Assembly (NCBI GenBank): GCA_025917655.1
Contig: CP084619.1
Location: forward strand, 4,507,001-4,571,000
Reading direction: 5' to 3'
Length of the DNA: 64,000 bases
Origin: Chlorella sorokiniana
Lineage: Eukaryota > Chlorophyta > Trebouxiophyceae > Chlorellales > Chlorellaceae
Each line of letters opens with the position of its first letter. Positions within the stretch are counted from its first letter, which is position 1. Positions 12,032-23,500 of this stretch are shown in pieces. The position numbers and the translations under genes were made by a program. The notes under the pieces were generated by a model, which had not been told where the DNA came from, made no database searches, and saw only the letters and a program-made list of their open reading frames with translations.

Positions 12032-13794
12032 CTAGATCTCTGCAGCGGGAAGGGAAGAAGAATGGGCAGCAGAACGTGAGCAAAACCCCGGAACGAGCGG
12101 CACCCGGGCGCCAAGGCTGGGCAAGCAAGACGACACAAACAGCATTGAACACCGAAGAAGGTGTGTGGGCGCAGCACGCACCGCTGATGTCGTCGAAGTC
12201 AATGTAGTCGTCGTTCTCGCCGCCCTCCTCCTCGTTCAGGGCATCCGTGTCGTTCACGCGGACTGAAGGTTGGGTTCAGGGGGCGGAGCAGGAGGGAGGC
12301 GGAGGTGGGTGAGTGTGTGAGGGAGGTTATGATTCCATCGACACCCTGTCAGTGCGGCAGGCACCCGCACACTGTGCAGGGCAGGACAAACGCAGGCGCA
12401 GCAGGGGGCAGCAGGGCGCACTGTTTTCCGGCAGCTCGCCGTACGCCTTGAGCGAGCGGGCCTCATCCGCCATGTACCTGCGGCGCAGGCGGTACGGATG
12501 GGGACCGCGTCGGCAAACAGCACCGCTGAAGCCGCACCAGCGGCGGCGGCCCCAGCCCTGCTGGGGTCCATATGGCGGGCGCGCGCGTGTGTGTGTGTGT
12601 GTGTAGGGGGGGGGCAGCAGGGCGCCTCACTTGAGGATGACGTCGGCCTTCTCGTCCTGGTAGTCGCGCAGCCCCACCAGCACGATGTCGCCGGTGTTCA
12701 CCCACACCTGTGGAAACACAACCAAGAAAAAGGCGGCACGCACGCTTGAGGGCGACACGTGGGGGGAAGGGGCGGGGCTTGCAGTGGCCGGTCTCGCCAA
12801 CTGGCTGGGCAGCAGGGCCGCAGGGGTGTGTGGCGCCACCGCACGCAACAGGTGCGGAGATCCGAGGCGTGGAGGGCATGCTGGGAGGTGCGGCGAGCGA
12901 GGGCTGCAGGCCAAGGCGCGGCTGGACGCTCGACGGGCGGCACCAGCCATGGTTTCTCCTCCCCAACCCCGCCACCCGCCCCCACCTTCTTGCGCATCTT
13001 GCCGCGGATGTGGCACAGCCGCTTCACCCCGTCCATGCAGTGGGCCTCCAGGCGGCCGTTGCCCAGCATGCGCAGCACCTGGGCGTACTCTGCGGGCAGG
13101 ATGATCGGCGCAGCACGAATCGGCAAACTTGGTGCGGCAGGCTGTTCTGCTGCCAGCGTGTGCACAGTTCACTGCTTTGGCCTTTCCATGTCCAACGGGG
13201 AAAGGCGTGGCTGTGCTGAGAGCACCCCGGCAGCCGCAACAGGCTCTGGGGCTGCAGCGGATGACTGGCCGTGCGCCCCCGCTCCCGAGACCCCCATGGT
13301 GCCCCGGAGCTGGTGCCGACAGACTCACCCTGGCCTGCAGCAGGATCCAGGGAGCGGCAGGTGGGGAAAGCAGTCAGAACAGCGCTTTCTTTGAGCAAGC
13401 GGCTCGCTTCCCCTGAGGCAGCCCGAACACGCCACTGCCTCTGCCGACGCTGCTGATGCTGCCACCGCACACGCTTGCGTTGACGTTTCCTGAGGGCAGC
13501 AGCTCACCGTCCTCCTTGAAGATCAGCTCCCGCTTGTCGTCAGAGTCGTTCTTTCCCCTGCGGCGGTTCTTGCCGCCCTTGCCTGCAGGCGACAGACGTT
13601 GAGTGGTGGCGTTCAACAGCGCGGGCGACGCACGGGGTGCGGGCGGCCCGTCCCGGCAGCAGTCTGCCGCTTTGCGCAGGGCAACAAGCGCCACCCGGTG
13701 CACACTGGCGGTAGAAGCGGACAGCACGCCTGGGAAAGGGGGAGGAGCGATTGGGCCAGCAGCATGCTGGCTGCTCACCCTTGTTCTTCGGCAT
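12032..13794 (-). CDS. Translation initiation factor eIF1A
   Basis: eIF1A binds the 40S subunit A site and promotes 43S assembly, scanning and start-codon choice in the cytosol. Exons, in transcription order: 13779-13794 (MPKNK), 13508-13582 ([25 protein letters not shown]), 12986-13089 ([35 protein letters not shown]), 12631-12707 ([20 protein letters not shown]), 12422-12477 ([18 protein letters not shown]), about 12182-12262 (acidic tail: [25 protein letters not shown]) and a proposed 8-base last exon at 12032-12039 giving E-I-stop. The basic N-tail, OB fold and acidic C-tail are all as in the family, and no frame change is needed. The predicted junction reads KEDEYAQV where most eIF1A have KEDGQEYAQV. 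The acceptor for the last tiny exon (gctgcag) is good, but that exon is a guess. Divergent from uS5m. Confidence 0.93.
12587..12604. repeat. (TG)n microsatellite in an eIF1A intron
   Basis: Eighteen bases of alternating TG within the intron between the exons at 12631-12707 and 12422-12477. Confidence 0.8.
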
Positions 13795-14182
13795 ACTGTG
13801 AGTCTGCTGCTTCTATTGAGTCCAATGAGTGCCTGTGGGTGAACAGGAATGAACTTGAGAAATCGCTGTCGCCGAGAGACTTGAGCCCCGCTGCCGCTGA
13901 TTGCCGAGCGCTGGAACGGGCTGAGGGCTTGGCTCAGCAGCCGTAAACAGACAGGGGCAGGCATCTGCGCCCCACTTGGCGCGCTGCGAGACAGCGATAG
14001 CCCAGTTGGCAGCTCAATGCGCAAGTCGGGAGGCGTGCGATCGGCTATCCGCTGCACATTACATAGCTTGTGGTGTGATTGAGTATAACATTTCTGCACT
14101 CGGCACGCGCTCTTGTGCTCATCAGACCTCGCAGGCCGGTCGACTCCAACTGCTGCGATATTGAGGCGCTGCAGACCGGGCG
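13795..14182. promoter_or_regulatory. Shared divergent promoter region of eIF1A (-) and mitochondrial uS5 (+)
   Basis: The start codons of two translation genes face away from each other across 388 bases. The region holds AT-richer patches, such as the stretch around 14060-14105 with gagtataac. No convincing TATA box or other named motif was found, so sharing of regulatory sequence is inferred from geometry only. Confidence 0.55.
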
Positions 14183-16846
14183 ATGCGTGCATTGCTGTTT
14201 CTTCGTGCAGCCCGCGCTGCGGCAACGGCAGTAGAGCCTTTAGGTTCGCTCGCTGCGGACGCATGTGGCCCACCAGGCCTCCCACAGCGCGCGATAACGC
14301 AGTTCACCAGCCTGATGGGATTGCAACTGCAGCAGCAGGCGGGATTTGCGGCGGCACGGCACAGGGGTGACAGCGACGACGAGGACGAGGCGGCACACGG
14401 GCGGCACTCCAAGCTGAGCCACAGCGCGCGGCGCCTGCTGATTGAACGCAAACTGAAGATGACGGAGGAGGAGCGGAAGCTGCTGGAGGCGGGGGCTTGG
14501 GGGAAGAGGAGGAGGCGGCGCGCGAGCGCATCGGCGGCCTGCTGGAAGACCTGGGCCACGCCAGCGGCGGCGGCGCCGCCCAGTTCGTCTCGTCCTTCTT
14601 CGGCGGGCGTCAGCAGGCGGCAGCGGAAGCTGCGGCTGCAGACGAGGACGACCTGGCATACAAGGGGAGGGCGGCCGCGCTGCGCTGCCCAGGCTGCCGC
14701 TGCGGCGGGAGGAGGACGAGCCGGAGGGCGGCGCCGCGCTGGCGGAGGAGGGCTTGGAGGGCGAGCTGGCGGCAGAGGCGGCAGGCAGCATGCAGGTGTG
14801 CCTGCAGCCATTCAAGCTTAAACTCTCAAAGCGGCATGCCTGCTCCGATGGGCCGCAGCCACCCTCGGCCCTGCTTGCTTTCTCTGAACAGCCTGCCCGT
14901 GGTGCCCTCTGACAATCACGCCGCTGCCGTGCTCCCCTGCTGCAGGTGGCGCTGCCAGAGGCCATGGACACCGACACGCAGGACCAGCTGCAGCAGATGC
15001 TGGCAGGGCTGCGGCCGGGATCCCGACGGTGCGGCGCTTCCCCTTACTGTGCCTGCCCTGCCCTCCTCTTCCCTGATCCCACCCTGCTCTCAGTACCTCC
15101 CTCCAGCAACCCTGCTGCTGATGTACAGTCCTCGCCGCGTGTCTGTTGGCTGCCTGCCTGCCACCCGCATGTCGCCTTTCCCACCCTGCGTCCGCCTTCC
15201 GCTGCCCCTCCTCAAGCTGTCCCGAACCCCTCACCGCGCTCTTTTTCCCTTCGCCCTCGCCCTCCCCGCCGCGCTGCAGCATCATGCTGCAGAAGCTGCT
15301 TGAGGGCGGCATCATGCAGGTGGACCCGACAGCGCGCGCCGAGTGGGAGGCCATCCAGGAGGAGATGCGCCCGCCCGCCGACTTCCGCATGAAGGTGGGC
15401 TGGGCGCGGGACGCGTGCCGCGCGCGTGTGTGTTTGCGCAGGGGAGTGCGGACAAGTGCACACACATGCACTGCTGTGTGTGGGGCAAGTTGTGCTGTTG
15501 TTGCTGATGTCGGTGGTGGGGTGTGGGCATGGGTGCTCGCCAGGCTGTCGCTGCGTGGGAGGGCGGCGCTGGCAGCAGCTTGCGCTGCTGCTTGGCACCC
15601 TGTTGGGCCGGGATGCTCCTTGGGCGCTGACGCTTTGTTGCCACCGCCGCGGCTGCCAGGTTGTGGATGTGAACCGCACATGCAAGGGAACCCGTACCGG
15701 CGGCCTGTACCGCTACAGGTGAGCAGAGGCGGTACGCGTGTGCGGCGCGGGCGTGCAAGGGCTGGCAACATGTGTGCACCCTGCATCACACCCAAACGCC
15801 GCCCTGCCGTTCAGTTTAGCCGGGCAAGCGTGCATGCTTTGCCGCCCCGTGCGTCCCCGCCGCCTCATACTCTCCGCCCCGCCCCGCTCCACCCGTTTGT
15901 CACGCGCTCCTGTTGCCGCAGCTGCATGGTGGTCGTGGGCAACGGCAACGGAGTGCTTGGCTGGGGCCAGGGCAAGGCTGCTGAGGTGGCGGATGCTGTG
16001 TCAAAAGCGTACCAGCGGGCCTGCCGCAACCTCTACCCAGTGCCGCGCTACAACGATCACACGATCCCCGAGCCCATGACCGCCAAGTACGGCCAGGTGG
16101 GCACATGCACAAGGCAGACAGGCCGCTGCACGCCACTGGCACTGCGGCCCGTGCCGCCGCTGCGGACGGCGCGCCGCACGCCCGCCGCCATCTCGGCGGC
16201 CTGTCTTGCTCTCCCCCTCTTGCGTTGCCGCTCGCGCCTTCCCCTCCACGATGTGGGACCCTGCCCATACAGCCGGTCCACTGCTTCAGGGCAACACGTT
16301 TTTTACTTGCGTGCTGTACCGCGCTGTACCGCTCCCAGGTCAAGATCACCATGTACCCCAAGGCCTCGGGCAACGGCATCATGGCCAACAACCTGATGTA
16401 CGAGATCTGCAAGATGGCGGGCCTGCACGACATCGGCATCAAGGTGCACGGCTCGCGCAACGTTCGCAACGCGGGTGAGCGGCGCAGCTGGAGCGCCCGG
16501 GGCAGCGGCGGCGCCCGCCGGCCAGCAGCGCCCGAGGCAGCAGGGGACGCGCGGCGGGGCAGCATCCGTTGGTAGCCTGCCCGGGGGCTGTGGCCTCTGC
16601 TGCATTGGGGAGGTGAGGGTTTCCGGGAGCGGCTGAGTGCAGGCTTGCAGAAAGCCGGCTGTGCTGTAAAAGCTGCTGTGCAGCGCTTGATATGTGTGCT
16701 ATGCTCCCCACGTGCCTGCAGTCAAATGCGTTTTCAAAGCATTCGACCAGGTTCGCACTGAGGAGGACATTGCGGAGGAGGCAGAGCAGGCGGGCAAGCT
16801 GCTGCTGCGCATGCCGCCCGGCCGCTACAGGCAGCTGCGCCTGTAA
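14183..16846 (+). CDS. Mitochondrial small-subunit ribosomal protein uS5 (uS5m)
   Basis: Component of the mitoribosome small subunit. The protein opens with an Arg/Ala-rich, acid-poor mitochondrial presequence (MRALLFLRAARAAATAVEPL). A poorly conserved acidic/charged region follows (14400-15030), and then the S5 core: exons 15280-15394 (MLQKLLEGGIMQVDP, EWEAIQEEMRPPADF), 15660-15718 (VVDVNRTCKGTRTGGLYRY), 15922-16096 (MVVVGNGNGVLGWGQGKAAE), 16339-16474 (KITMYPKASGNGIMANNLMY, IGIKVHGSRNVRNA) and 16722-16846 (KCVFKAFDQVRTEEDIAEEA to RQLRL-stop). VVVGNGNGVLGWGQGKA is the double-stranded-RNA-binding S5 N-domain; the HGSRN motif lies in the C-domain. Exon junctions check phase by phase. Two apparent single-base losses occur in the first exon (about 14490 and 14670-14700). 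Plant mitochondrial S5 is the closest family I know; bacterial and plastid S5 lack this long leader. Confidence 0.92.
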
Positions 16847-17407
16847 CGGCGGCACGGAGCACCGCCGACCGCACCTCTGCCTGGGCTGAGCCTTGCATGC
16901 CTGGTGCCCCCGCTTGGACACATGGGGTCACGGATGCGCCGCTCAATGTAATGCCGGATGTGAGCGTGGTGTCGACAGGGAGGCGATGGGTAGTGGGTGC
17001 GGCAAAGGCCGGCGCGTGCCGAGGCTCTGTCCTGTCCCAGAATATACTTTGACAAAGGTATGGGTGTTTTGTATGTAAGAGGTGAGTTTGCAGAACATAG
17101 GGTTCTGCGCTTTTGCTATGACGATGACCGCTTTTCTCATCCGGCGCCCTGGGTCAGAGGGGGTGGCGCGCGCGCCGCCGCGCGGCTTTCTTCTGCCATA
17201 AAAGAAAGCAGATGTTCCCGCTTTCTTCAAACATTTTCTCCGCTCTGGCGCACCTTGACTTTCGGCGCTGAGGCGCTTGGTGTTCCCACCCCCTACTGCA
17301 TCGATTTCTGCGTCCGCCTGCCCCACCGGTGCCTCCCAACCAGCGACATCTGCGCCGGGGACCTCTGACTGCACGGTCTCTGGCCGCACCTTGGCGCTCA
17401 GGCCGCC
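16847..17407. other. Intergenic: uS5m 3' UTR and 5' region of the second SANT/winged-helix gene
   Basis: After the TGTAA signal there is an AT-richer patch and a TATA-like CATAAAAG at about 17198-17205, roughly 200 bases before the next ATG. No conserved coding frame was recognised. Confidence 0.5.
16947..16951 (+). terminator. TGTAA polyadenylation signal for uS5m
   Basis: The canonical green-algal poly(A) signal TGTAA lies about 100 bases after the uS5m stop codon. Confidence 0.7.
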
Positions 17408-20400
17408 ATGGAGGTTGCTGCCGGCCACGAGCAGCCGGCGTCTCTGGAGGGCTACCCGGTTGAACAGCATGGGGCGCCAGGCTCTGAAATGCTTGCCGTG
17501 GGAGGTCACGAGGTGGCGCTCATGGCGTTGGAGCAGCAAGGGGGCGCCCAGCCGGTGGAGGGCAGCGTCGCGGCGGCGGAAGGAAAGCGCAAGCTAGGTT
17601 GGTGACAAGCTTGTGGGAGGCCGCTTTCCGTCGTAACCCTTTGCCTGCGAACATGCACCCGCTGAACTCACTGCTTGTCAAACCGGTCAGCTGCCCGCAG
17701 TTGAGTGGAAAGTTGCCAGGCGCAGCGTGCCGGCCGGCCCCACTCACAACCTTCAACTGCTGCCATTCCCCTCTTGACCCCGCTGGTGCTGGCGTCCTGT
17801 GCAGACGAAATGGACGGCGGCAGCATAGAGGACCCAGAAGCCAAGCGGCTGCGGGGGAGGAGGCGCAGCAGCAGGCTGCAGTTGCTGCCATGGCGGGCGG
17901 CGACGCCGCCGTGCAGGTGGCGATGGCTACCGGCCAGGCCCTGCCCGGCATGGAGGGCATGAAAGGGGGGCCCTGGATCCTGTCATGGCTGCAGCGGTGG
18001 CAGCCGCCAGCGCAATACCCGGCGCCGAGCAGCCGCAGCAGGTGGACGGGGGCGGCGGCGTGGCGATGCAGCTGGACCCTACCGCCGCCGCCGCCCTGGG
18101 GCTGACGCCCGAGCAGCAGGCGCAGGCGCTGATGGCGCAGCAGTTCTCCATGCTGACTCCAGAGGCGCTGGCGGCGGCGGGGGCCACACTGCCGGTGATG
18201 GCGGCGGGCGGCGAGCAGCTGCAGCAGCTGGCCCTGGACCCGGCCACGCTGTCCGGCATGCCCATCCTGGCCCCGGATGGCTCCCACCTCACCCCGGAGC
18301 AGCTGATGCAGCTCTTTGCAGCCAACCCCATGCCCTTTGTCATCCCCTTTGCCCGGGGCAGAGCCTGCCACCGGGCATGACCCTGGGGCCCGACGGAAAC
18401 CCCGTGTACAAGAACTGGTGGGACGAAAAGGACGAAAAGGTGGGTGCTGCGGGCCTGGGGGATGGAAGGTGTACTGCATGGCGTGCTGGACATACGGCAG
18501 CGCCGGCCGCTACCGCTGCCCCGCTGGCCGCCGCTTCTGACAAAAATCGGGCCAGGCAGGGCGTCCCTTGTTGGGCCCCGTCCCTTGCATGCTTGCTGGA
18601 TATGCGCTGCCCAGTTGTCCCGCCTGACCGTACCGCTTGACCGCACCTTCTCAGGAGCTGGTGAGCCTGGTGGAGGACCCTGCGTACCGCCAGGCCAAGC
18701 TGGGCTGTGAGGAGCTGGACTGGGACCGCATCGCCACCCACTTTGGCGGCCGCAGGCGCGCTTGTGCTGCCCCGTGGCTGGCTGTCGGCACGGCGGCGCC
18801 TGCGGGTCCTGCCAGAAGCTCCTCGCTTGATCCGCCACACAGCCCCGCGCCAACATTGGGGGTACCCCCGGCTGCGCCCTCCCGCTCCATCCTGCTGCAG
18901 CCAGAACGCTCTGCGCAAGAAGTACTGGACGCTGACCAAGAAGGCGTCGGCGGGGAACGACAGCGACCCAGACGCGCTGGAGCTGACGCGTGCGCCGCCG
19001 CCCGGCTGCGCCCGCCGCCGGCCGCGCGACATGCTGCTGGCGCCGCGATGCCGAGCAGCCTGCTCGCCTGCTGCCTGTCGCCGTGTTCTCAGCAGGGCCT
19101 GCCCGGGAGATGCGAGGGTCGCAGCCGTGTGCTGGGCTTGTTTCATGGGCTTGTGCTGATGCGGCAGGCTGCAGCCCCCAACTCTTCACCCCACCCCAGC
19201 CGCATTTTTTCCCGCCGCAAGCTTACCCAGCCCAGCCCCCTTCGCCCTGCCATGGCTGCCCAAGTCGACTCACCACCCCCTCCACCCCGTACCTGTTCGC
19301 TGCCGTGTCGCAGAGGTAGACCCCTCCAAGCGCCCCCGCGCCGACCGCAAGCTGTGGACCGACGAAGAGACCGTGGAGCTGATGCGGCTGGCCACGGTGG
19401 GCCCCCTGCGCTGCCGCCACGTCTGCCCGGCCGCGTGTGGGCTGTTCGGCATCCGCTCAGAGCTCGCAGAGCCAGCCGCGGTCCCGGGTGCTCTGCTGCC
19501 AGGTTCTGAAGGGGCAGGCGCCTTGGCTGGCAGGGTGGCCACAGCGGCGCCAAGCGCTCGCGGGTGCTTGCGGGGGTGCTTGCAAGAGCGACTGGCCTGA
19601 GTTGTGCTGGCTGTACCGCGCTGTACCTCGCAGGAACCCTTGTTCCGCGCGCACCGCCTGCACTTGGATGAGGCGGCAGCCGACACCGAGATGTGGGAGG
19701 CCATCTCCATGCACTTTGCCTGCAGGTGAAGCCGGAAAAGCTTTGTAAACAATGAAAAGAACAACCCGGAGTTGTGTTGGTTGGGTTGCCCGCCTTGCGG
19801 GCTGCCTGCGTGAGACCGGCAGGCAGCCGGCTCCGCCATTTGCTGGCGCCACCCGCCGCCCCCGCTCCCGCTTGCAACCGCCCGCCGTGGCCCGCGGCGC
19901 CCTGCCCCGCAGCGTCCAGACCGCCAAGCGCAAGTTCCGACACTCCCAAGAGGCTCTTCACAACGGCACTTTGGGCGCGGAGAAGGGTGAGGGGGAGCGT
20001 GCACCGCAACGCTGCCGGAGTGTTGCCGCTGGACCTTCGGCCCCTGCCAGCCCAGGCTCAGGCTGTGGGCCTCCTGCCGCGGCGGTTCGCTGCTTCCCTG
20101 CCCGCCGCTTCTGTCACCTGTGCACATGTATGATGCGGTGCCCGTCTCCTCTGGCACTCGCTTCCCGCAACGCGTTCCAGCGGTTCCCTCCCTTCCTGGC
20201 TGCTCCCCTCCCCGCAGCAAAGCGCGTGCACCACCGCAAGAACGTCCCCTACCGCTGGATGATCGTGTCGGCGCTGTCGGAGCTGCCCAACAACCAGGTG
20301 GGAGCTTAGGGGGACGCCAGCCTGTGCGCGCGCTTTCCGCGCGCTCCCTGCCTGCCCTGCCGCGCCGCCACGTGCAGCGGACTGGCTGCCGTGCTCACCC

Positions 20401-22283
20401 GCCCACCCCTGCAACCCTCCATCCCCCTATTGCCTAAACCCCCTTGTATCCCTGACATGAGCTCGGCACAGAGCTGAGGCCTTCAGGGGCACATGAAGCC
20501 GGGGCCAAGGCTCCCCAGCACATCCACTCACTGAGCCCCCCGCCCACTGTGTCCACCCGCAGGGCACCGCCCCGACATCTTCGAGCGCATCGAGGCCACC
20601 CCCTCCTTCGTCAACGAGCTCGACACGCGCATCATGCCGGGCACCAAGCACGTGCCGCGGTGAGGCGCGCAGTGCGGGCGCTGTGCGCGCGCTGGGCACG
20701 CTGGGGCAATGCCGCGGCGGCGGGCCGCCCTGGAGCTGGGCCCTCGCGCGGCGGCTGCGGCTGCGCCCCGCCTCTTGGCCCGCGTGCCACCGGCACTGCT
20801 CCCTTGCCGTCCTCGGTGGCCAGACCATTCCAGCCTCACCCTGCAGTCCCTCCCTCCCTCACCCCACAAACTAACCATGCCTTCTTCAATCCCCCCCCCG
20901 CCCTTCCCCCTCTTCCCGGCCGCAGCTGGAAGATCCAGGTGCGCAAGGTGCTGTCGGCCGACAAGATTTTCCGCCACACGGGGCTCAAGCAGAAGCACGA
21001 GACAATCTGGCAGCTGGATCAGGTGGGGTTGGGAGGATGAGGGTGGGGGCTTGCGAGGCGGGTTTAAGGGCCAGGGGTATGTGGAAGCGGTTGTGGGGAA
21101 AGGGCGTGTGGGTTCTGCCCCCTGCTAGTGAGCCTTGGCTTGCCAGGTGCTTGTGTGAGCAAGCGCCGCTCCCACCTAACCACTAGGGTAGAAGAGCATG
21201 AAAGCAAGAAAAGTGGTAGAACATTGAGCCTGCTTGCAGGCAGCCCGCCGCCCGCCTCTTGCTCACTCTCATCCGCCTGCTCCTCCGATCCTCTGCCCGC
21301 AGGTGGAGCTGCAGGAGGCGCAGGCCACCAGCCGGAACGCAACGCGCATCTCGCAGCACCAGAGGGCCGCCGACGGCCTCCCTGTCTACGATGTGGCGGC
21401 GGTGGCGGCGGCAGGTGAGGGCTTGGTGTGGATGTGGGTGCGGTGGTCGTGGTAAAGCGTGCGGGTGGGCGGGTGGGGGTTGGGGGCGGGCACGCGTGCT
21501 ACCGTGGTCACGGCAGGGAGCCACGTCAGAACGCATCAGGCTGAGCAGCGCTTCCTTTGCTCCCACAAAAAATGTAAGACAGTCGGCATGTGATTCATGC
21601 TTGCATGCAGCACGCATGCTCGCAAACCCCGCACTGCTGACACCCCCGTCTCTGCGCCCCCTTCTCACCGCGCAGACGCGGCGGCGGCGGCGGCGGGCAA
21701 CACCGCTGGCGCGCCGCTCTCAGCGGAGCAGGTGCATGCGATGCACGCCGCTGCGGGGGCAACCCCAGCACATGGCCATGGTGCAGCAGGAGATTGCGGC
21801 GGTGATCTCGCAGGCGCCGCTGGCGCTGGCGCCGGAGCAGCTGCAGCAGATGGCGGGGATGGGTATGCCGCTGGGCCTCGTGCCCGGCCTCCATCCTCAA
21901 CAGCTGGCGACAATGCAGGCGGCGGCCGCACACGGCGGCGAGGCCGGCGGCGACGGCGGCGGCACCGCCCTCGGCGAGCCCGCGGGGGCGGCGGCGGCGA
22001 CGGCGTGGCGGCAGCGGCCGAGGGGCAGCAGGATGCGGGCCACCACCAGCACCAGCACCACGCTGTGGAGGGGCACCCCTCGCAGGAGCTGCAGCAGGTG
22101 GCACAGCTGGCCATGGGGCAGCTGGACCCTGCCATGCTGGCGGCCATGAGCGGCCAGATGGCGCAGGAGCACCATGCCGCCGCCGCTGCGGACGCGCACC
22201 ACGCCGGGTTCACGCTGCCCATGGTGCAGCACACGGTGGAGGTGCCGGCGCCGCTGGAGGAGCACATGGGAGGCGAGCAGTGA
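17408..22283 (+). CDS. SANT/Myb-repeat plus forkhead-like winged-helix nuclear protein, paralogue 2
   Basis: The start codon sits in a perfect GCCGCCATGG context at 17408. After a short leader and a low-complexity Gln/Ala/Leu-rich region (to about 18380, including LTPEQLMQLFAANPMPF) come SANT-like units: 18405-18760 (NWWDEKDEKELVSLVEDPAY, DWDRIATHFGGR, then LRKKYWTLTKK at 18903) and 19340-19960 (KLWTDEETVELMRLAT, MWEAISMHFAC, TAKRKFRHSQEAL). The winged helix spans 20218-21022: VPYRWMIVSALSELPNNQ, then DIFERIEATPSFVNEL, then PRWKIQVRKVLSADKIFRHT and ETIWQLDQ. The W-K-x-x-V-R-x-x-L-S-x4-F pattern followed by an aromatic-plus-L is strikingly forkhead-like. The tail is Ala/Gln/His-rich (AMGQLDPAMLAAMSGQMAQE) and stops at 22281-22283. 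Frame changes occur near 18350 and in the tail. Its function is presumably transcriptional, inferred from the domains only. Confidence 0.75.
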
Positions 22284-23500
22284 GGGCGGGAAGCGCAGCC
22301 CCACCCATGCACGACCGCACGGTAACGCCATGCGGGCGTCTAGGCACTGACACTCTGAGCAGGAGCCCCTGCCCGCTTCACATTCATCGACGCCTGCAGC
22401 CTAGCCTGGGGCCCTGCTTCCCCAAACAACCTTTCAATAGCTTGGCAGCCAGGCTTCAAGCTGACAGTGTCAGCAGCTGCCTCAGCCAGGGTGCCACCGC
22501 TGGCACCCTTCGCTTCCCTGCTTGCTCCCTCTCCATTTGTCCCTTGATGTTCATTCCTGTCCAGCTTGCCTCTGCTTGCTTCATACTGTGTTTTGAAGGT
22601 CCTTGCGAAGACAGTGCAGGGCAATCGCACGCATACACATGTGTGGGTCCACCATGGTAACAGAATGCCACAGCCTTACGTGCGGTGCAAGCAGCCTGAA
22701 CTGAGCCGCCAAGTCACGGCACATGCGCGCGCCATAGGCGCTGTGGGCGGCGGTGGGCTGCGCCCAGTGCCCTAGCAGCATAGCCAGCTGACGCTCGCAG
22801 AGATGGTCGTTTACAACAGGGCAGAGCTGCAACAAATGATGGTGGTGGTAGGGAAGAGAGGGGGAGGAGGTGTCTTCGCAGGCTGCCGATGGGTGGAGAG
22901 GGCGCTACACCGGGACCCGCAGGCAGCATAGCAAAACCGTGGGTATCAAATTCGGCTGGGACCAGGGCTTCCCGCAGCGGCGGCGCGGCAGGCGATGCTG
23001 GGGGCCTGCAGCCAGAGGCATGGCCTCATGAAAGAAGGAGGGTGCGGTGCCCGGGTGCGGCGTTGCGCCGTGGGGCACCATTTCTCTTCTCGAGGTTGAA
23101 GGGAGTGCAGGTGCGCGCGAGCCCTCCCGGGCGCCGGCGGGGCAAAGACAGCTGATGGAGCGAGGGGTCTGTTGGGGGTCGGCAGCCCAGCAGGGCCCCA
23201 CAGCATCACCAGGGCGGGTCAAGACAAGTCAGGAGAGTCGCTGTCAATGGGGTGGGGTGGCAAAGCGCGGCTGCTGCAGGCCCAGCGGCGTCACGGGGCA
23301 TCCCTACCGGGTGCCCAGCGGCCCTGCCTGCCTGCTCCACTCCTGAAGAGGAGCGGGCACGCTGCCCGGGGCCCGCGGCAATGCTAAACAATAGATGGTA
23401 GGGATCCGGCTCCATTGCTGGGGCCGAGGGGGAAGCAGCTCTCCTGCCAGCCGCGGCAGACGCTGCCCCTCTGTAAGACGCGTGTCAAAGGAAGGGCCCC
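22284..23500. other. Convergent intergenic region
   Basis: About 1.2 kb between two convergent 3' ends. A TGTAA is present on the + strand at 23472-23476, but it is very far from the 22283 stop, so its use is doubtful. No conserved frame, RNA gene or mobile element was seen. Confidence 0.45.

Noticed and set aside
23472-23476. TGTAA as the poly(A) signal of SANT paralogue 2
   Set aside because: Nearly 1.2 kb beyond the stop codon and only 25 bases from the convergent gene's stop; too distant to assign without transcript data.
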